63,520 bases of DNA. It comes from Helicobacter aurati. Lineage in GTDB: Bacteria > Campylobacterota > Campylobacteria > Campylobacterales > Helicobacteraceae. The translations under genes and the position numbers were made by a program. The stretch's first letter is position 1, and every line of letters begins with the position of its first letter. Location of the stretch: NCBI RefSeq assembly GCF_003364265.1, contig NZ_NXLW01000011.1, positions 1 to 63,520 of the forward strand, in the 5' to 3' direction. Below the pieces are notes generated by a model. It had not been told where the DNA came from and ran no database searches. It saw only the letters and a list, made by a program, of their open reading frames with translations. Shown here piece after piece: positions 18,040 through 27,054 of the stretch.

Positions 18040-18909
18040 TCAAATCAGTTTGTCAGTGATTTTATTATGCAAAATATCATAATTTTCTATCCATTCCCCA
18101 CACCAACAGAGAATAGCAAGGAGATAAAAGCTAAGCTGGGCGTTGTAGAAATCAGCTCTTAACATAACTTTTCCGCATAGTAGAAAGAGCAATATGCTCA
18201 TGGCAAAAAGAATCATATTTGCATATTCATAGAATCCGTATGTTTTTTTACTTTGTAGTGAATATAATAACAGGCATGCGCCACTACAAAGGAATATTAT
18301 ATTTATATAATGGCTTGAAATATTTGAGAAATAAGGGTGAAACGCACTAGCAGTAAGTGCTATTGTGGTGCTTGTTAAACGAGGTTTGAATATAAATAAA
18401 GATTTACCTAAATGATTCTGTATATCAATATGTAAACGAAACATCTTGTAACACAAAGGCAAGACAATAAAACCTAGCCCGCAAATTAATGCAACTACAA
18501 AATCTATCGAAGTATAATATTCATGCCATTCTATGAGATTTGGAATCTTTTGCGACTCCAAAAAATTGTCATTAGATAATGTGTAATGAAAAAGAATCTT
18601 GGCGCAGATATGATAGAACAATATTGATAGGCAAGAGACAACTATGAATACTATTAATAAAACAAAAGTAAGAAAGGTTTTACTAAGAACACGTGCTTTC
18701 ACAGAGATTCTAAGGGAATTACAACAGATAATTAGTAAAACAACACCTAGCAAAATAAGACAGAATATGTCATAAATTTTACCGTCTTGGGCTAGAAGTG
18801 GAAAAACTTGTGAAAAAGTATGTGAAAATTCGGAACTCAAAAGTGCAAGCCCATTGAATGATAAGAGTGAAAAAAAAAGGTAGGAGCAAATAATAGTATT
18901 AAATCTCAA
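18040..18909 (-). CDS. Polytopic membrane protein of unknown function
   Basis: 289 aa with roughly seven or eight hydrophobic segments and no motif I recognise. The start is TTG at 18907-18909, with AGGAG 5 bases upstream; no ATG is as well placed. It lies 80 bp upstream of ccdA on the same strand and may be cotranscribed. Confidence 0.7.
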   Translation of the reverse strand: MRFNTIICSYLFFSLLSFNGLALLSSEFSHTFSQVFPLLAQDGKIYDIFCLILLGVVLLIICCNSLRISVKARVLSKTFLTFVLLIVFIVVSCLSILFYHICAKILFHYTLSNDNFLESQKIPNLIEWHEYYTSIDFVVALICGLGFIVLPLCYKMFRLHIDIQNHLGKSLFIFKPRLTSTTIALTASAFHPYFSNISSHYINIIFLCSGACLLLYSLQSKKTYGFYEYANMILFAMSILLFLLCGKVMLRADFYNAQLSFYLLAILCWCGEWIENYDILHNKITDKLI

Positions 18910-19126
18910 GATTTCTCCTAAATAAACTATATTTTATTTCACAATCATAGCAAAAAATAGGAATGTCTGGATTGCTTACGATTTCATTTTTCTATTCTTA
19001 GAATCAATTATTGATTGACGTTATGCTCATTGTTACAAACATTTATAGAGTTACTTTTTGTAAATACTCTATATATTCAGCCATTTTTAAGTCATTTAAG
19101 TTTTAATAAGCAGTGATTTGCGCTAG

Positions 19127-19132
19127 TATAAA
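19127..19132 (+). promoter_or_regulatory. Predicted -10 hexamer for the amino-acid ABC operon
   Basis: TATAAA 26 bases before the GTG start of the ATPase gene, within a 248-bp AT-rich divergent gap that must hold promoters in both directions. Confidence 0.45.
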
Positions 19133-19157
19133 AGCAAAGTGATTTAAGGGAATTGTT

Positions 19158-19886
19158 GTGATTTGTTTAGAGCATGTCAATAAATTTTATGGCAAACATC
19201 ATGTGCTAAAAGATATTAATCTTAATGTTCATGAAGGGGAAAAATTAGTCATTATAGGTCCTAGTGGTAGCGGTAAAAGTACAACTATTCGCTGCATGAA
19301 TGGCTTAGAGCAGATTAGTGACGGTAAAGTGGTTATCAATGGTATTGAATTAACACACAAAACAAAACTTACTATTTGTCGCAAATATTGTGCCATGGTG
19401 TTTCAGCATTTTAATCTTTATCCTCACATGAGCGTTTTGCAAAATTTGATATTAGCACCTATGAAGATTCAAAAGAAATCCAGACAAGAAGCTGAAGAGA
19501 CTGCCTATAAATATCTTAAAGTCGTAGGATTAGAGGAAAAAGCGAACGTGTATCCCGCCACACTTAGTGGAGGGCAGCAACAACGAGTGGCAATTGCAAG
19601 GAGTCTTTGCACACAAAAGAAAATCATACTCTTTGATGAGCCTACTTCTGCACTTGACCCAGAGACTGTGCAAGAAGTGCTTGATGTAATGCGTAAAATT
19701 TCAGAAGAAAAGGGCACAACAATGGTTGTTGTTACCCATGAAATGGGCTTTGCAAAAGAAGTTGCGGATAGAGTCATTTTTATGGAGGATGGTATGATTG
19801 TTGAAGAGAATGTGCCTAAAGAGTTTTTTAGCCATCCAAAAAGTGAGCGCACAAAGAACTTTTTAGGCAAGATTCTCTCACATTAA
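19158..19886 (+). CDS. glnQ: Polar amino-acid ABC transporter ATPase (GlnQ type)
   Basis: 242 aa. Walker [11 protein letters not shown]-loop [13 protein letters not shown], signature [12 protein letters not shown], Walker [15 protein letters not shown] and H-loop VTHEM are all present. The GTG start follows AAGGGA. First gene of a four-gene unit (ATPase, binding protein, two permeases) matching the PEB1/GlnPQH systems for aspartate, glutamate or glutamine in Campylobacter and Helicobacter. Confidence 0.93.
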   Translation: MICLEHVNKFYGKHHVLKDINLNVHEGEKLVIIGPSGSGKSTTIRCMNGLEQISDGKVVINGIELTHKTKLTICRKYCAMVFQHFNLYPHMSVLQNLILAPMKIQKKSRQEAEETAYKYLKVVGLEEKANVYPATLSGGQQQRVAIARSLCTQKKIILFDEPTSALDPETVQEVLDVMRKISEEKGTTMVVVTHEMGFAKEVADRVIFMEDGMIVEENVPKEFFSHPKSERTKNFLGKILSH

Positions 19887-19994
19887 GGTTGTAGAGGTTT
19901 ATCTTAAATTAAATATGAATATTGTTTTGAGTTTCTTGATTGTAGTTTAACTAAATATGTTAACGTGATTTTATTTTATTGTTGAGGGAATATT

Positions 19995-20807
19995 ATGATG
20001 AGAAAAACGTTTTTTATTAGAGTATTAGTTAGTATATTGTTTATAGGTATTGGAATGCTTTTGAATGCGTGCAATGAGGGTAGTGATAAGGCAAGCGCAA
20101 AGGCTTCTAATCAGTTGGAGGCAATTAAAGCAAAGGGTGTTTTGGTTGTAGGTGTTAAGAAAGATACTCCTAATTTTGCGTTACTCAATCATAAAACCAA
20201 ACAAATAGAAGGTTTTGAAGTTGATATCGCGAAATTGCTTGCAAAAGAAGTATTGGGTGATGAAAATAAAATAAAATTAGAGCCAGTAACAGCAAAAACA
20301 AGAGGACCATTACTTGATAATGGGACGCTCGATGTGGTGATTGCGACTTTTACTATTACAGAAGAGAGAAAAAAGACTTATAATTTTTCGGATTCTTACT
20401 ATAAAGATCCAATCGGATTTCTCGTGTTAAAAGAAAATAACTTTACTGATTTTGAAAGTTTAGATGGCAAAGTAATTGGTGTTGCACAAGCCGCTACTAC
20501 CAATCAAGTTGTAAGCAACGCGGCGCAGAATATGGGTATTAAAGTAACAATTAGAGAGTTTCCAGATTATCCATCTCTAAAAAGTGCTCTTGATTCTAAA
20601 CGAATTGATGCCTTTGCTGTCGATAAGTCAATCTTGCGAGGTTATTTAGATAATAACAATATGATTTTGGATGATAGTTTAAATCCGCAAGAGTACGGTA
20701 TCGTAACAAGAAAAAATGATACAGAATGGAGCAATTATGTGAATAATTTTGTTAAGAATCATCGTGAAGAAATTGATTCTTTGGCAGTTAAATGGAATTT
20801 AAAATAA
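19995..20807 (+). CDS. glnH: Amino-acid-binding lipoprotein (PEB1/GlnH type)
   Basis: 270 aa. N-terminal signal ending in lipobox LLNAC, then an SBP type 3 domain: GVLVVGVKKDTPNFAL, GFEVDIAKLLAKE, FTITEERKKTYNFSDSYY and the AVDKS hinge. Closely patterned on PEB1a, which binds aspartate and glutamate. The likely lipid anchor would hold it at the inner membrane or outer surface. Confidence 0.92.
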   Translation: MMRKTFFIRVLVSILFIGIGMLLNACNEGSDKASAKASNQLEAIKAKGVLVVGVKKDTPNFALLNHKTKQIEGFEVDIAKLLAKEVLGDENKIKLEPVTAKTRGPLLDNGTLDVVIATFTITEERKKTYNFSDSYYKDPIGFLVLKENNFTDFESLDGKVIGVAQAATTNQVVSNAAQNMGIKVTIREFPDYPSLKSALDSKRIDAFAVDKSILRGYLDNNNMILDDSLNPQEYGIVTRKNDTEWSNYVNNFVKNHREEIDSLAVKWNLK

Positions 20808-20831
20808 GATTCTTTTGATTGGGAGATTCTT

Positions 20832-21524
20832 GTGGATAATTCGCCTTTTGCATTGTGGAGATGGGTGGATACCTTTAACCATATTCATCTTTTTATACAG
20901 GGTTTTTCATTAACTTTGCTTATTTCCGTGTTGGCATTAAGCATTTCGATTATTTTAGGTGTCGTCCATGCTTTGATGGCAACAAGTAAAGTAACTATTT
21001 TGCATTTATGGGCAAGAGCTTATGTAGAATTTTTTCAGAATACTCCTTTGCTAATTAATCTCTTTTTTTTATATTATGTTTTACCGCAGATTCCTTATTT
21101 TGGCGTTACTCTTGATGTTTTTACAATAGGAATGATTGGTGTGGGAGTGTATCATGGTGCTTATATGAGTGAAGTTGTTCGTAGTGGAATCGAGTCTATT
21201 CCACGAGGGCAGTTTGAGGCAGCCGCTTCGCAGGGGTTTGGTTATATGCAAAGAATGTTTTATATTATTCTTCCTCAAACTATCCCCATTGTTTTACCAC
21301 CGTCTGTAAATCAAGCAGTGAATCTCATTAAAAATACTTCTGTATTAGCAATTATTGCGGGGGCAGAGATTATGTATAATGCAGATTCTTATGCTCAATC
21401 TACATTGAACTATGCTCCAGCCTATGTGGTTGCTGGAGTATTTTATTTTTTTGTTTGTTATTGTTTGTCTATGATTATGAGAAGATATGAACAAAAATTA
21501 AAACATAAGTATTTTACAAGATAG
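20832..21524 (+). CDS. glnP: Amino-acid ABC transporter permease 1
   Basis: 230 aa with about five membrane segments. The cytoplasmic coupling loop IPRGQFEAAASQGFG is the EAA motif of the HisM/GlnP family. The GTG start has GGGAG 7 bases before. It is separated from the binding-protein gene by 24 bp and from the second permease by 8 bp. Confidence 0.92.
   Translation: MDNSPFALWRWVDTFNHIHLFIQGFSLTLLISVLALSISIILGVVHALMATSKVTILHLWARAYVEFFQNTPLLINLFFLYYVLPQIPYFGVTLDVFTIGMIGVGVYHGAYMSEVVRSGIESIPRGQFEAAASQGFGYMQRMFYIILPQTIPIVLPPSVNQAVNLIKNTSVLAIIAGAEIMYNADSYAQSTLNYAPAYVVAGVFYFFVCYCLSMIMRRYEQKLKHKYFTR
21195..21232 (+). repeat. 38-bp direct repeat, copy 1 (EAA loop of permease 1)
   Basis: 38 bases identical to 21866-21903, including wobble positions, while flanking sequence of the two permease genes is clearly diverged. 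Confidence 0.93.
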
Positions 21525-21532
21525 AGATTATC

Positions 21533-22198
21533 ATGAGTATCGAGAATCTATATGCACTATTACACGGTTTGTGGCTTACCATTGTTATGGCTTTTTTTGC
21601 AGCAAGCGGTGCTATCATTTTTGGGTCAATTTTAGCTGTTATGCGTAATTATTTTACGCATAGATGGCACAAGATTTTTGGATATTTTGCGGGAATATAT
21701 ATTGAAGTTTTTAGAAACACACCTTTATTATTGTGGATGTATGCAGCTTGTTTTGTGTTGCCTGTTGTGCTTGGAATCCCCGCAAATTATTCTGTGTTGG
21801 GAACAATAGGGTTATTTTTGTATACATCTTCTGTTATGGCAGAAATTATTCGTGGAGGATTAAACTCTATTCCACGAGGGCAGTTTGAGGCAGCCGCTTC
21901 GCAAGGATTTGGTTTTGTTTTTACACTCTGGTATATTATTCTTCCCCAGTGTTATCGTAAAGTTACGCCGACTATTCTTTCACAATGTGTTACTACCATA
22001 AAAGACACTTCTTTTCTTGCAGCATTAAATGTAGCAGAGCTTACAAATGTCTCTAAAGATATTTTAAGTAGACTTACGAGTTTTGATGAGATTGTTGCTG
22101 TTTTTATTACGGTTGCTGGGCTATATTTTATTGTCTGTTTTTCACTCTCTTGCATTGTTCGATTCTACTCTCATTATACGAGGATTAGGACTTCTTAA
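21533..22198 (+). CDS. Amino-acid ABC transporter permease 2
   Basis: 221 aa, same family as the preceding permease: hydrophobic segments plus IPRGQFEAAASQGFG coupling loop. The two would form the heterodimeric channel of the importer. Its last 14 bases overlap the 3' end of the convergent gene at 22185. Confidence 0.92.
   Translation: MSIENLYALLHGLWLTIVMAFFAASGAIIFGSILAVMRNYFTHRWHKIFGYFAGIYIEVFRNTPLLLWMYAACFVLPVVLGIPANYSVLGTIGLFLYTSSVMAEIIRGGLNSIPRGQFEAAASQGFGFVFTLWYIILPQCYRKVTPTILSQCVTTIKDTSFLAALNVAELTNVSKDILSRLTSFDEIVAVFITVAGLYFIVCFSLSCIVRFYSHYTRIRTS
21866..21903 (+). repeat. 38-bp direct repeat, copy 2 (EAA loop of permease 2)
   Basis: Second copy of the identical 38-base segment; see 21195-21232. 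Confidence 0.93.
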
Positions 22199-23540
22199 AG
22201 TTATTCTTTTTTTGTAGTAAAAATGTAGAGGGAATGTAAAGCAGCATTGCAGTAAATCCTAGATACCATAAAATAAAATTCATGTGTGTATGTACAAAAG
22301 AATGCGCTTTACCAAGTATAAACCAACTTAGAGCAGGAAGCGCGAAGACAAATAACATAGACGTTAAAAGATATTTTTCTTCTTGATTTTTCATTTGTAC
22401 TAACAATGCAATACTTACAATGAGCAATACAGCAAAGCCATATTTTCCTGTTCCAGCTAAAAAACTTCCTTCCCAATAGAGATATTTGCCTATTACAGTA
22501 AAAATATTCGCATTTAATGACTGTGCATAAACCGGATCAAAAGCTTCGGCTTTGCCTCCTATCATTCTACGTAAAAAATCATGTTGATAGACGTCTTGCA
22601 ATCCCAACCATATATTTCCCTCACCACGAATATAAATATGCCAAGTGAAAGCCAAGAAAAACCCTATAACACTTAACGTAAAAAGTATGATTGTATAGAT
22701 ATATGCGGATTTGATAGGGATTAATCGATAATTGTTGCTATAAATAGGGGGTGTTTTCCCATATTTATAGCGAGTTATCAGAGAAAATACTATGACAATC
22801 AGGAATGGACTAAGAGAGAATAGCACAATACTTGTGAGGTATTCATAACTGCATAGAGACTTCATGCAAATTGCTAAGGAGTAACCTATACAACAAAGAA
22901 TAATGGGAATCTTACTTTTCATTCTACATATATATATGTAGAATGAAAATAGGGCAGGTAAAAACCACACAGAAATGCTCCAATAAAGATTGTTGCCAAA
23001 ATTTGTAACCCATCCAGAAAGGAACATTGAAGCAAAAAAGAGTATTCCAAAAAGCTTTCCGAAAATCTTCATCAATAATATACTAATCAACACAATCGAC
23101 AATGCGCTCATTAATGAATTTATCATACGCAAAACATCGAGATTTTCCAAATGCAACATTTTGTATGTCCATGCCCATACAAAGCCTTGTATACCAATAG
23201 CTGATTTATATGGGTGAAAAGATTCTGGTGGAATATGTGTTTCTAGCATTCTCAATGTTCCGTTGCCATAATTGTCTTTGATTCCTTTGGCAGATACAAA
23301 TCCCAATCCGTAACCTTCTGTATCAAAGTGATATTTTTGGGCTAGGATAGTTGCTGGAATATGACTTTCTACATCTTTACCGAATCTGGCAAACCAATTC
23401 TTTCCTGCAATACGAAAAGCATTGTTGTAAAAACTTGCACTCATTGCCAATACACACAAAATAAGAAGAATAATTTGTAATGTTTTACGTTCTGAAATGA
23501 TCTTTGAGAGATTTTGTAAGAAATCAATACATTTTTCCAT
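22185..23540 (-). CDS. Multi-pass membrane protein resembling GT-C glycosyltransferases
   Basis: 451 aa with about ten hydrophobic segments. The first loop, between the first and second segments, is long, periplasmic and polar, and contains GKDVESH, as in lipid-linked-sugar glycosyltransferases of GT-C fold, where an acidic residue in this loop is catalytic. I do not recognise a specific family. It is the last gene of the galE-gtrA-oxidoreductase run on the minus strand, so a part in glycan assembly is likely. Confidence 0.6.
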   Translation of the reverse strand: MEKCIDFLQNLSKIISERKTLQIILLILCVLAMSASFYNNAFRIAGKNWFARFGKDVESHIPATILAQKYHFDTEGYGLGFVSAKGIKDNYGNGTLRMLETHIPPESFHPYKSAIGIQGFVWAWTYKMLHLENLDVLRMINSLMSALSIVLISILLMKIFGKLFGILFFASMFLSGWVTNFGNNLYWSISVWFLPALFSFYIYICRMKSKIPIILCCIGYSLAICMKSLCSYEYLTSIVLFSLSPFLIVIVFSLITRYKYGKTPPIYSNNYRLIPIKSAYIYTIILFTLSVIGFFLAFTWHIYIRGEGNIWLGLQDVYQHDFLRRMIGGKAEAFDPVYAQSLNANIFTVIGKYLYWEGSFLAGTGKYGFAVLLIVSIALLVQMKNQEEKYLLTSMLFVFALPALSWFILGKAHSFVHTHMNFILWYLGFTAMLLYIPSTFLLQKKNNFKKS

Positions 23541-23579
23541 CTTTTTCCTTTATAAATTATTAGGCATTGAGCATAAGCA

Positions 23580-23709
23580 ACAGCCTTTTGGGATAGCTCA
23601 ATTCGTCAACTAATGTTTTATGCTGCTTGCCTCCATTGCCAAAACGCTGCTTTTACCGATTCATAAAAATTGAGCCCTTTGATTCATTGCGTAGCAAAGT
23701 CAGACTCAC
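23580..23709 (-). pseudogene. Degenerate duplicate of part of the adjacent FAD oxidoreductase gene
   Basis: About 130 bases matching 24519-24655 of the neighbouring gene at roughly 92% by my hand alignment, same orientation. It differs by about eight substitutions and two 2-base gaps, and has a TGA stop where the gene has CGA, so it cannot be functional coding sequence. It corresponds to residues about 160-206 of the intact protein. Confidence 0.88.
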
Positions 23710-23713
23710 ATTG

Positions 23714-25135
23714 TTATTGTTTGCTGCTTTCTTGGTAATCATAGTCCGTATTAATATGCCATAAATCACATTCTTTCCCTAGAATCTTATCTGCACACAT
23801 AAGTCCCATTAATATGCTATGATCTTGATTGTTGTATTTAAAGCTGCCATTCCTTCCTATGAAGTAGAGATTCTTAAATTCATCAAGTGCTTTGTAGATT
23901 TTGTGTAAATTTTCTTTATAGCCTCGCTCATAGACGGGATAGCTTTTATGAATTTTAAGAATCTTTGTACGTTTTATAAGAGATTCATTGGCTACAAGTT
24001 GAGAATCTAACAAATCTTTTTTGGCAATTTGTGTAAGTTCGCTATCGCTAAGATTCCATAATTCTTCATTATCATTGGCCCAATATTCAAGGCACAAAAT
24101 AGTTTCCGTTTTACCGCATTTGAGGTCTTCAGTCCAATTGGCAAAATTGGTAATTCGTCCTGTATGCGTGTTTTTGCTATGCACATAAATCCAATTATCT
24201 TTAAATAAACTAGATTCTTGAATCTTATTTTGCGTATCGGCAATGGGGCAATATATTTCTACATAAACTAAAATAGTGTTACGGAAATGCAATTGTTTAG
24301 CGAGATTCTTAGTGTTGCTATCTAATTCCCCTAAAGAAATAACCATATCATTAAAAGGTGCACTTGAGATAATAATATCGCCTTCAAAATTCCCTTTGTC
24401 TGTAATAACTCCCGAAGCTTTTTTATTTGTTGTTGTAATGCCTAACACTTGTGTTTGTAGGAGGATTTTCCCTCCGTGTGCAATAATGTCTTCTGCCATG
24501 TTTTGATAAACTACGCCACAGCCCTTTTTGGGATAGCTAAATTCGTCAACTAATGTTTTATGCTGCTTGCCTCCATTGCCAAGGAACGCTGCTTTTACCG
24601 CTTCATAGAGATTGAGCCCTTTGATTCGTTGCGCAGCAAAATCAGAATCAAGTTCACTGCATTTTATACCCCAAAGTTTTTCGGTATATGATTTGAAAAA
24701 AATACTATATAGTCTATAACCAAAGGCATTTGCTACCCATGATTCAAAACTATTGCCTTGGAATGGTTTGAGTTTTGCTCGAATATAACTAAGTACACAG
24801 AGAATAGATTCTATGATACCAAGCTTAAAAAGTGCATCAAAGCCCCGTAAGGGATAATAGAAGAATTTATGATTATAAAAAATTCGCGTAAGACGCGATA
24901 CTTTTTCGTATTCATTGCGGGTATGATTATGCCAAAAGTCATTCAATCTTTTGTCTTTGCTAAAAAAGCGATGCGGTCCAATATCAACAATTTGCTCAAA
25001 CAGATTAAGACTTTTGCTCATACCGCCAACTTTCGAATCAGATTCAAAAATGATAATTTCATAACCGTTTTCACTTAAAATTCTTCCTGCGCTAAGTCCA
25101 GCAGGACCTGCGCCGATAATCAAGACTTTTTTCAT
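23714..25135 (-). CDS. FAD/NAD(P)-dependent oxidoreductase (amine oxidase or UDP-galactopyranose mutase-like)
   Basis: 473 aa. The N-terminal dinucleotide-binding motif GAGPAGLSAGRILSENG is followed by FESDSKVGGMS and DIGPHRFFS, as in amine-oxidase/UGM-like flavoproteins often found in polysaccharide loci. The C-terminal FIGRNGSFKYNNQDHS segment closes the FAD site. It is longer than true UDP-galactopyranose mutase (about 370-400 aa), so that activity is not claimed. It starts 2 bp downstream of gtrA, so the two are cotranscribed, with galE just before. Confidence 0.82.
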   Translation of the reverse strand: MKKVLIIGAGPAGLSAGRILSENGYEIIIFESDSKVGGMSKSLNLFEQIVDIGPHRFFSKDKRLNDFWHNHTRNEYEKVSRLTRIFYNHKFFYYPLRGFDALFKLGIIESILCVLSYIRAKLKPFQGNSFESWVANAFGYRLYSIFFKSYTEKLWGIKCSELDSDFAAQRIKGLNLYEAVKAAFLGNGGKQHKTLVDEFSYPKKGCGVVYQNMAEDIIAHGGKILLQTQVLGITTTNKKASGVITDKGNFEGDIIISSAPFNDMVISLGELDSNTKNLAKQLHFRNTILVYVEIYCPIADTQNKIQESSLFKDNWIYVHSKNTHTGRITNFANWTEDLKCGKTETILCLEYWANDNEELWNLSDSELTQIAKKDLLDSQLVANESLIKRTKILKIHKSYPVYERGYKENLHKIYKALDEFKNLYFIGRNGSFKYNNQDHSILMGLMCADKILGKECDLWHINTDYDYQESSKQ

Positions 25136-25137
25136 GA

Positions 25138-25833
25138 TTATTCCTTGTATATAGGTTTTCTCAAATTCGCTTTAGTAAAACTGAAATGCTTATGTCCTAA
25201 GAAATTCAAGATAAAGCCAGCACCAACACCGCTAATATGTGCGAGAAATTCAATAGCAGTAGAATCCAATGAGAAATGTTTATTTTGCGTGAAAGAGCTA
25301 GAAGATTCCAAGAAAGATAAGATAGAAGGCAGATAATGCTGTAATAGTGAGAGACTAAACACACTAACATAGAGTGCTACTACGAGCCCAATCAAAGCAA
25401 CAAGGCTAAATTTCCAAAAGGTAATTTTCCAATTGTACCCTTCAGCATATTGCGATGGAAAGATAAAAATGCTACTTAGAGAAAAATTCACAAAGTGCCC
25501 AATGATATAAGCAATAACAACGCTAAGCCAGAAACTCATAAAGAAATTCAAGAAATATCTCGACATCAAATTCGCGAATAATGCAAGTAAAGAGACAAAG
25601 AAATATCCTATGAATTGTTTTATTGCTGCATAATTTTTAGTAGATTGTCCAAAAGGATTTTTGAGCGATTCGTTAAGAATCTTTTTAGATTCTATCGAGT
25701 GTGATGTGTTATCCGTTGTGGTATGTGGCAGTTTGTTTTGATGATTCTGAATAATTCTGGTTTTTTTTGAATCGGCTGTCTGATTATTAGAGTGAATTGC
25801 AGTGTTGTCTGCAATGTGATTAGTATCTCGCAT
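25138..25833 (-). CDS. GtrA-family membrane protein
   Basis: 231 aa. An N-terminal polar extension of about 70 residues, rich in His, Asn and Thr, precedes four membrane segments with FLGHKHFSF near the C-terminus, the pattern of GtrA proteins proposed to move polyprenyl-linked sugars across the membrane. The start overlaps the end of galE by 14 bases, so translation is likely coupled to galE; an OFF galE may lower its expression. Confidence 0.85.
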   Translation of the reverse strand: MRDTNHIADNTAIHSNNQTADSKKTRIIQNHQNKLPHTTTDNTSHSIESKKILNESLKNPFGQSTKNYAAIKQFIGYFFVSLLALFANLMSRYFLNFFMSFWLSVVIAYIIGHFVNFSLSSIFIFPSQYAEGYNWKITFWKFSLVALIGLVVALYVSVFSLSLLQHYLPSILSFLESSSSFTQNKHFSLDSTAIEFLAHISGVGAGFILNFLGHKHFSFTKANLRKPIYKE

Positions 25834-27054
25834 TGCTGTGCCATCTTAATGCGGATTTTATAATTGTTTGTAGGTTTTCGAATTGCGGATTCCATTGCAA
25901 GATTTTTCGCGCCTTTGTGCTATCACCAATCAGTATGCTAGGGTCCCCGTCTCGTCTAGGTTCTATGGTATAGGTAATGTTTTGGTTTGTGAGCGTGCTA
26001 GCGCATTCTATTATCTCAAAGACAGAAAACCCCCTTCCATTACTAAGATTGAAACTATCGCAATTACCGCCATTTTGCAAATAATGGTATGCTAGAATAT
26101 GGGCGCTTGCTAAATCGTCGACATGAATATAGTCGCGAATACATGAGCCATCGGTTGTTCCATAATCATCACCAAAAACACCAAAAGATTCTCTCTTTCC
26201 AAGTGCAGTTTGGATAACTAAAGGAATAATATGTGTTTCAGGAGTATGGCTTTCACCAATATCAAAAAGCATGCTTGCTCCTGCGGCATTAAAGTAACGT
26301 AAAATGACATATTGCAATCCATAAGCGCGGGAAAAATCTTTTAACATTTGTTCAACTACAAGTTTTGAATATCCGTAAGGATTAATAGGGTTTTGAGGAT
26401 GTGATTCTGTAATCGGTAGATAGATAGGATGACCATAAGTTGCGCAAGTAGAGCTAAAAATGATTTTTTTACAATTGTATTCTTGCATTGTCTCTAAGAG
26501 AGTGACCGTATTGGCAATGTTGTTGCGATAATATTTTGCAGGATTGTAGACACTTTCCCCTACATAGGCGAATGCAGCAAAATGGATTACAGCAGCAATG
26601 TTATAGGTACGAAAAATAGCCTTGAGGGAGTTTTTATCATTTAGGCTAGCTTGAATAAAAATCGTACTTTGATTGGGCGCGCTAGCAATGTCATTGCCAA
26701 TTGGGCTTCTGTGTGAATCTGGATTGTTCGTTGTAGTGTTGGAAAGAAGATTGGCTTTATGTAAGAATTGTATTATTGCATGATTTTGTTGGATATTTTG
26801 CTGTGTTGAAAGATGTATTGTGTCGGTTGTATTACTTGTACAAGAGTCTTGCCCCCCCCCCCCCGTTTATTGCTTTGTTTAACAGAATCTATTGGTAAAT
26901 TTAAAAAAGAGAAATTCAATGATTCTTTATGTCCATAAATGAGATTGTCAAGTACAATAGTTTTACTGTCCAGTGTATTAAGGAGAGCGTTGGTGTGTGA
27001 ACCGATATAACCTGCACCACCTGTGATAAGAATATAAGAATCGGTAAGAGACAT
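25820..27054 (-). CDS. galE: UDP-glucose 4-epimerase, phase-variable, OFF in this sequence
   Basis: GalE interconverts UDP-glucose and UDP-galactose. The N-terminal NAD-binding ITGGAGYIGSH and VLDNLIYG are in one frame; HFAAFAYVGES, FSSTCATYGHP, the catalytic NPYGYSK and the C-terminal half are in another. The frames meet at a run of 13 G (26852-26864 as C on plus). With 13 G translation ends about 93 residues in; 11 or 14 G would give a 411-aa protein. The restored enzyme has a hydrophilic insertion of about 70 residues around the tract, absent in typical 330-345-aa GalE. The ATG at 27052-27054 is preferred over the TTG at 27063. Head gene of the gtrA-oxidoreductase-membrane protein run. Confidence 0.9.
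26852..26864 (-). repeat. Poly-G tract (13 G) in galE, slippage switch
   Basis: Thirteen C on the plus strand, i.e. 13 G in the coding strand. Such tracts mutate by slippage in Helicobacter and Campylobacter contingency genes. A length of 2 mod 3 (11 or 14) puts both halves of galE in one frame. Homopolymer length is also a common sequencing-error site. Confidence 0.9.

Noticed and set aside
23714-25135. Calling the oxidoreductase UDP-galactopyranose mutase
   Set aside because: It is about 80 residues longer than that enzyme and I cannot see the specific active-site residues; kept at family level.
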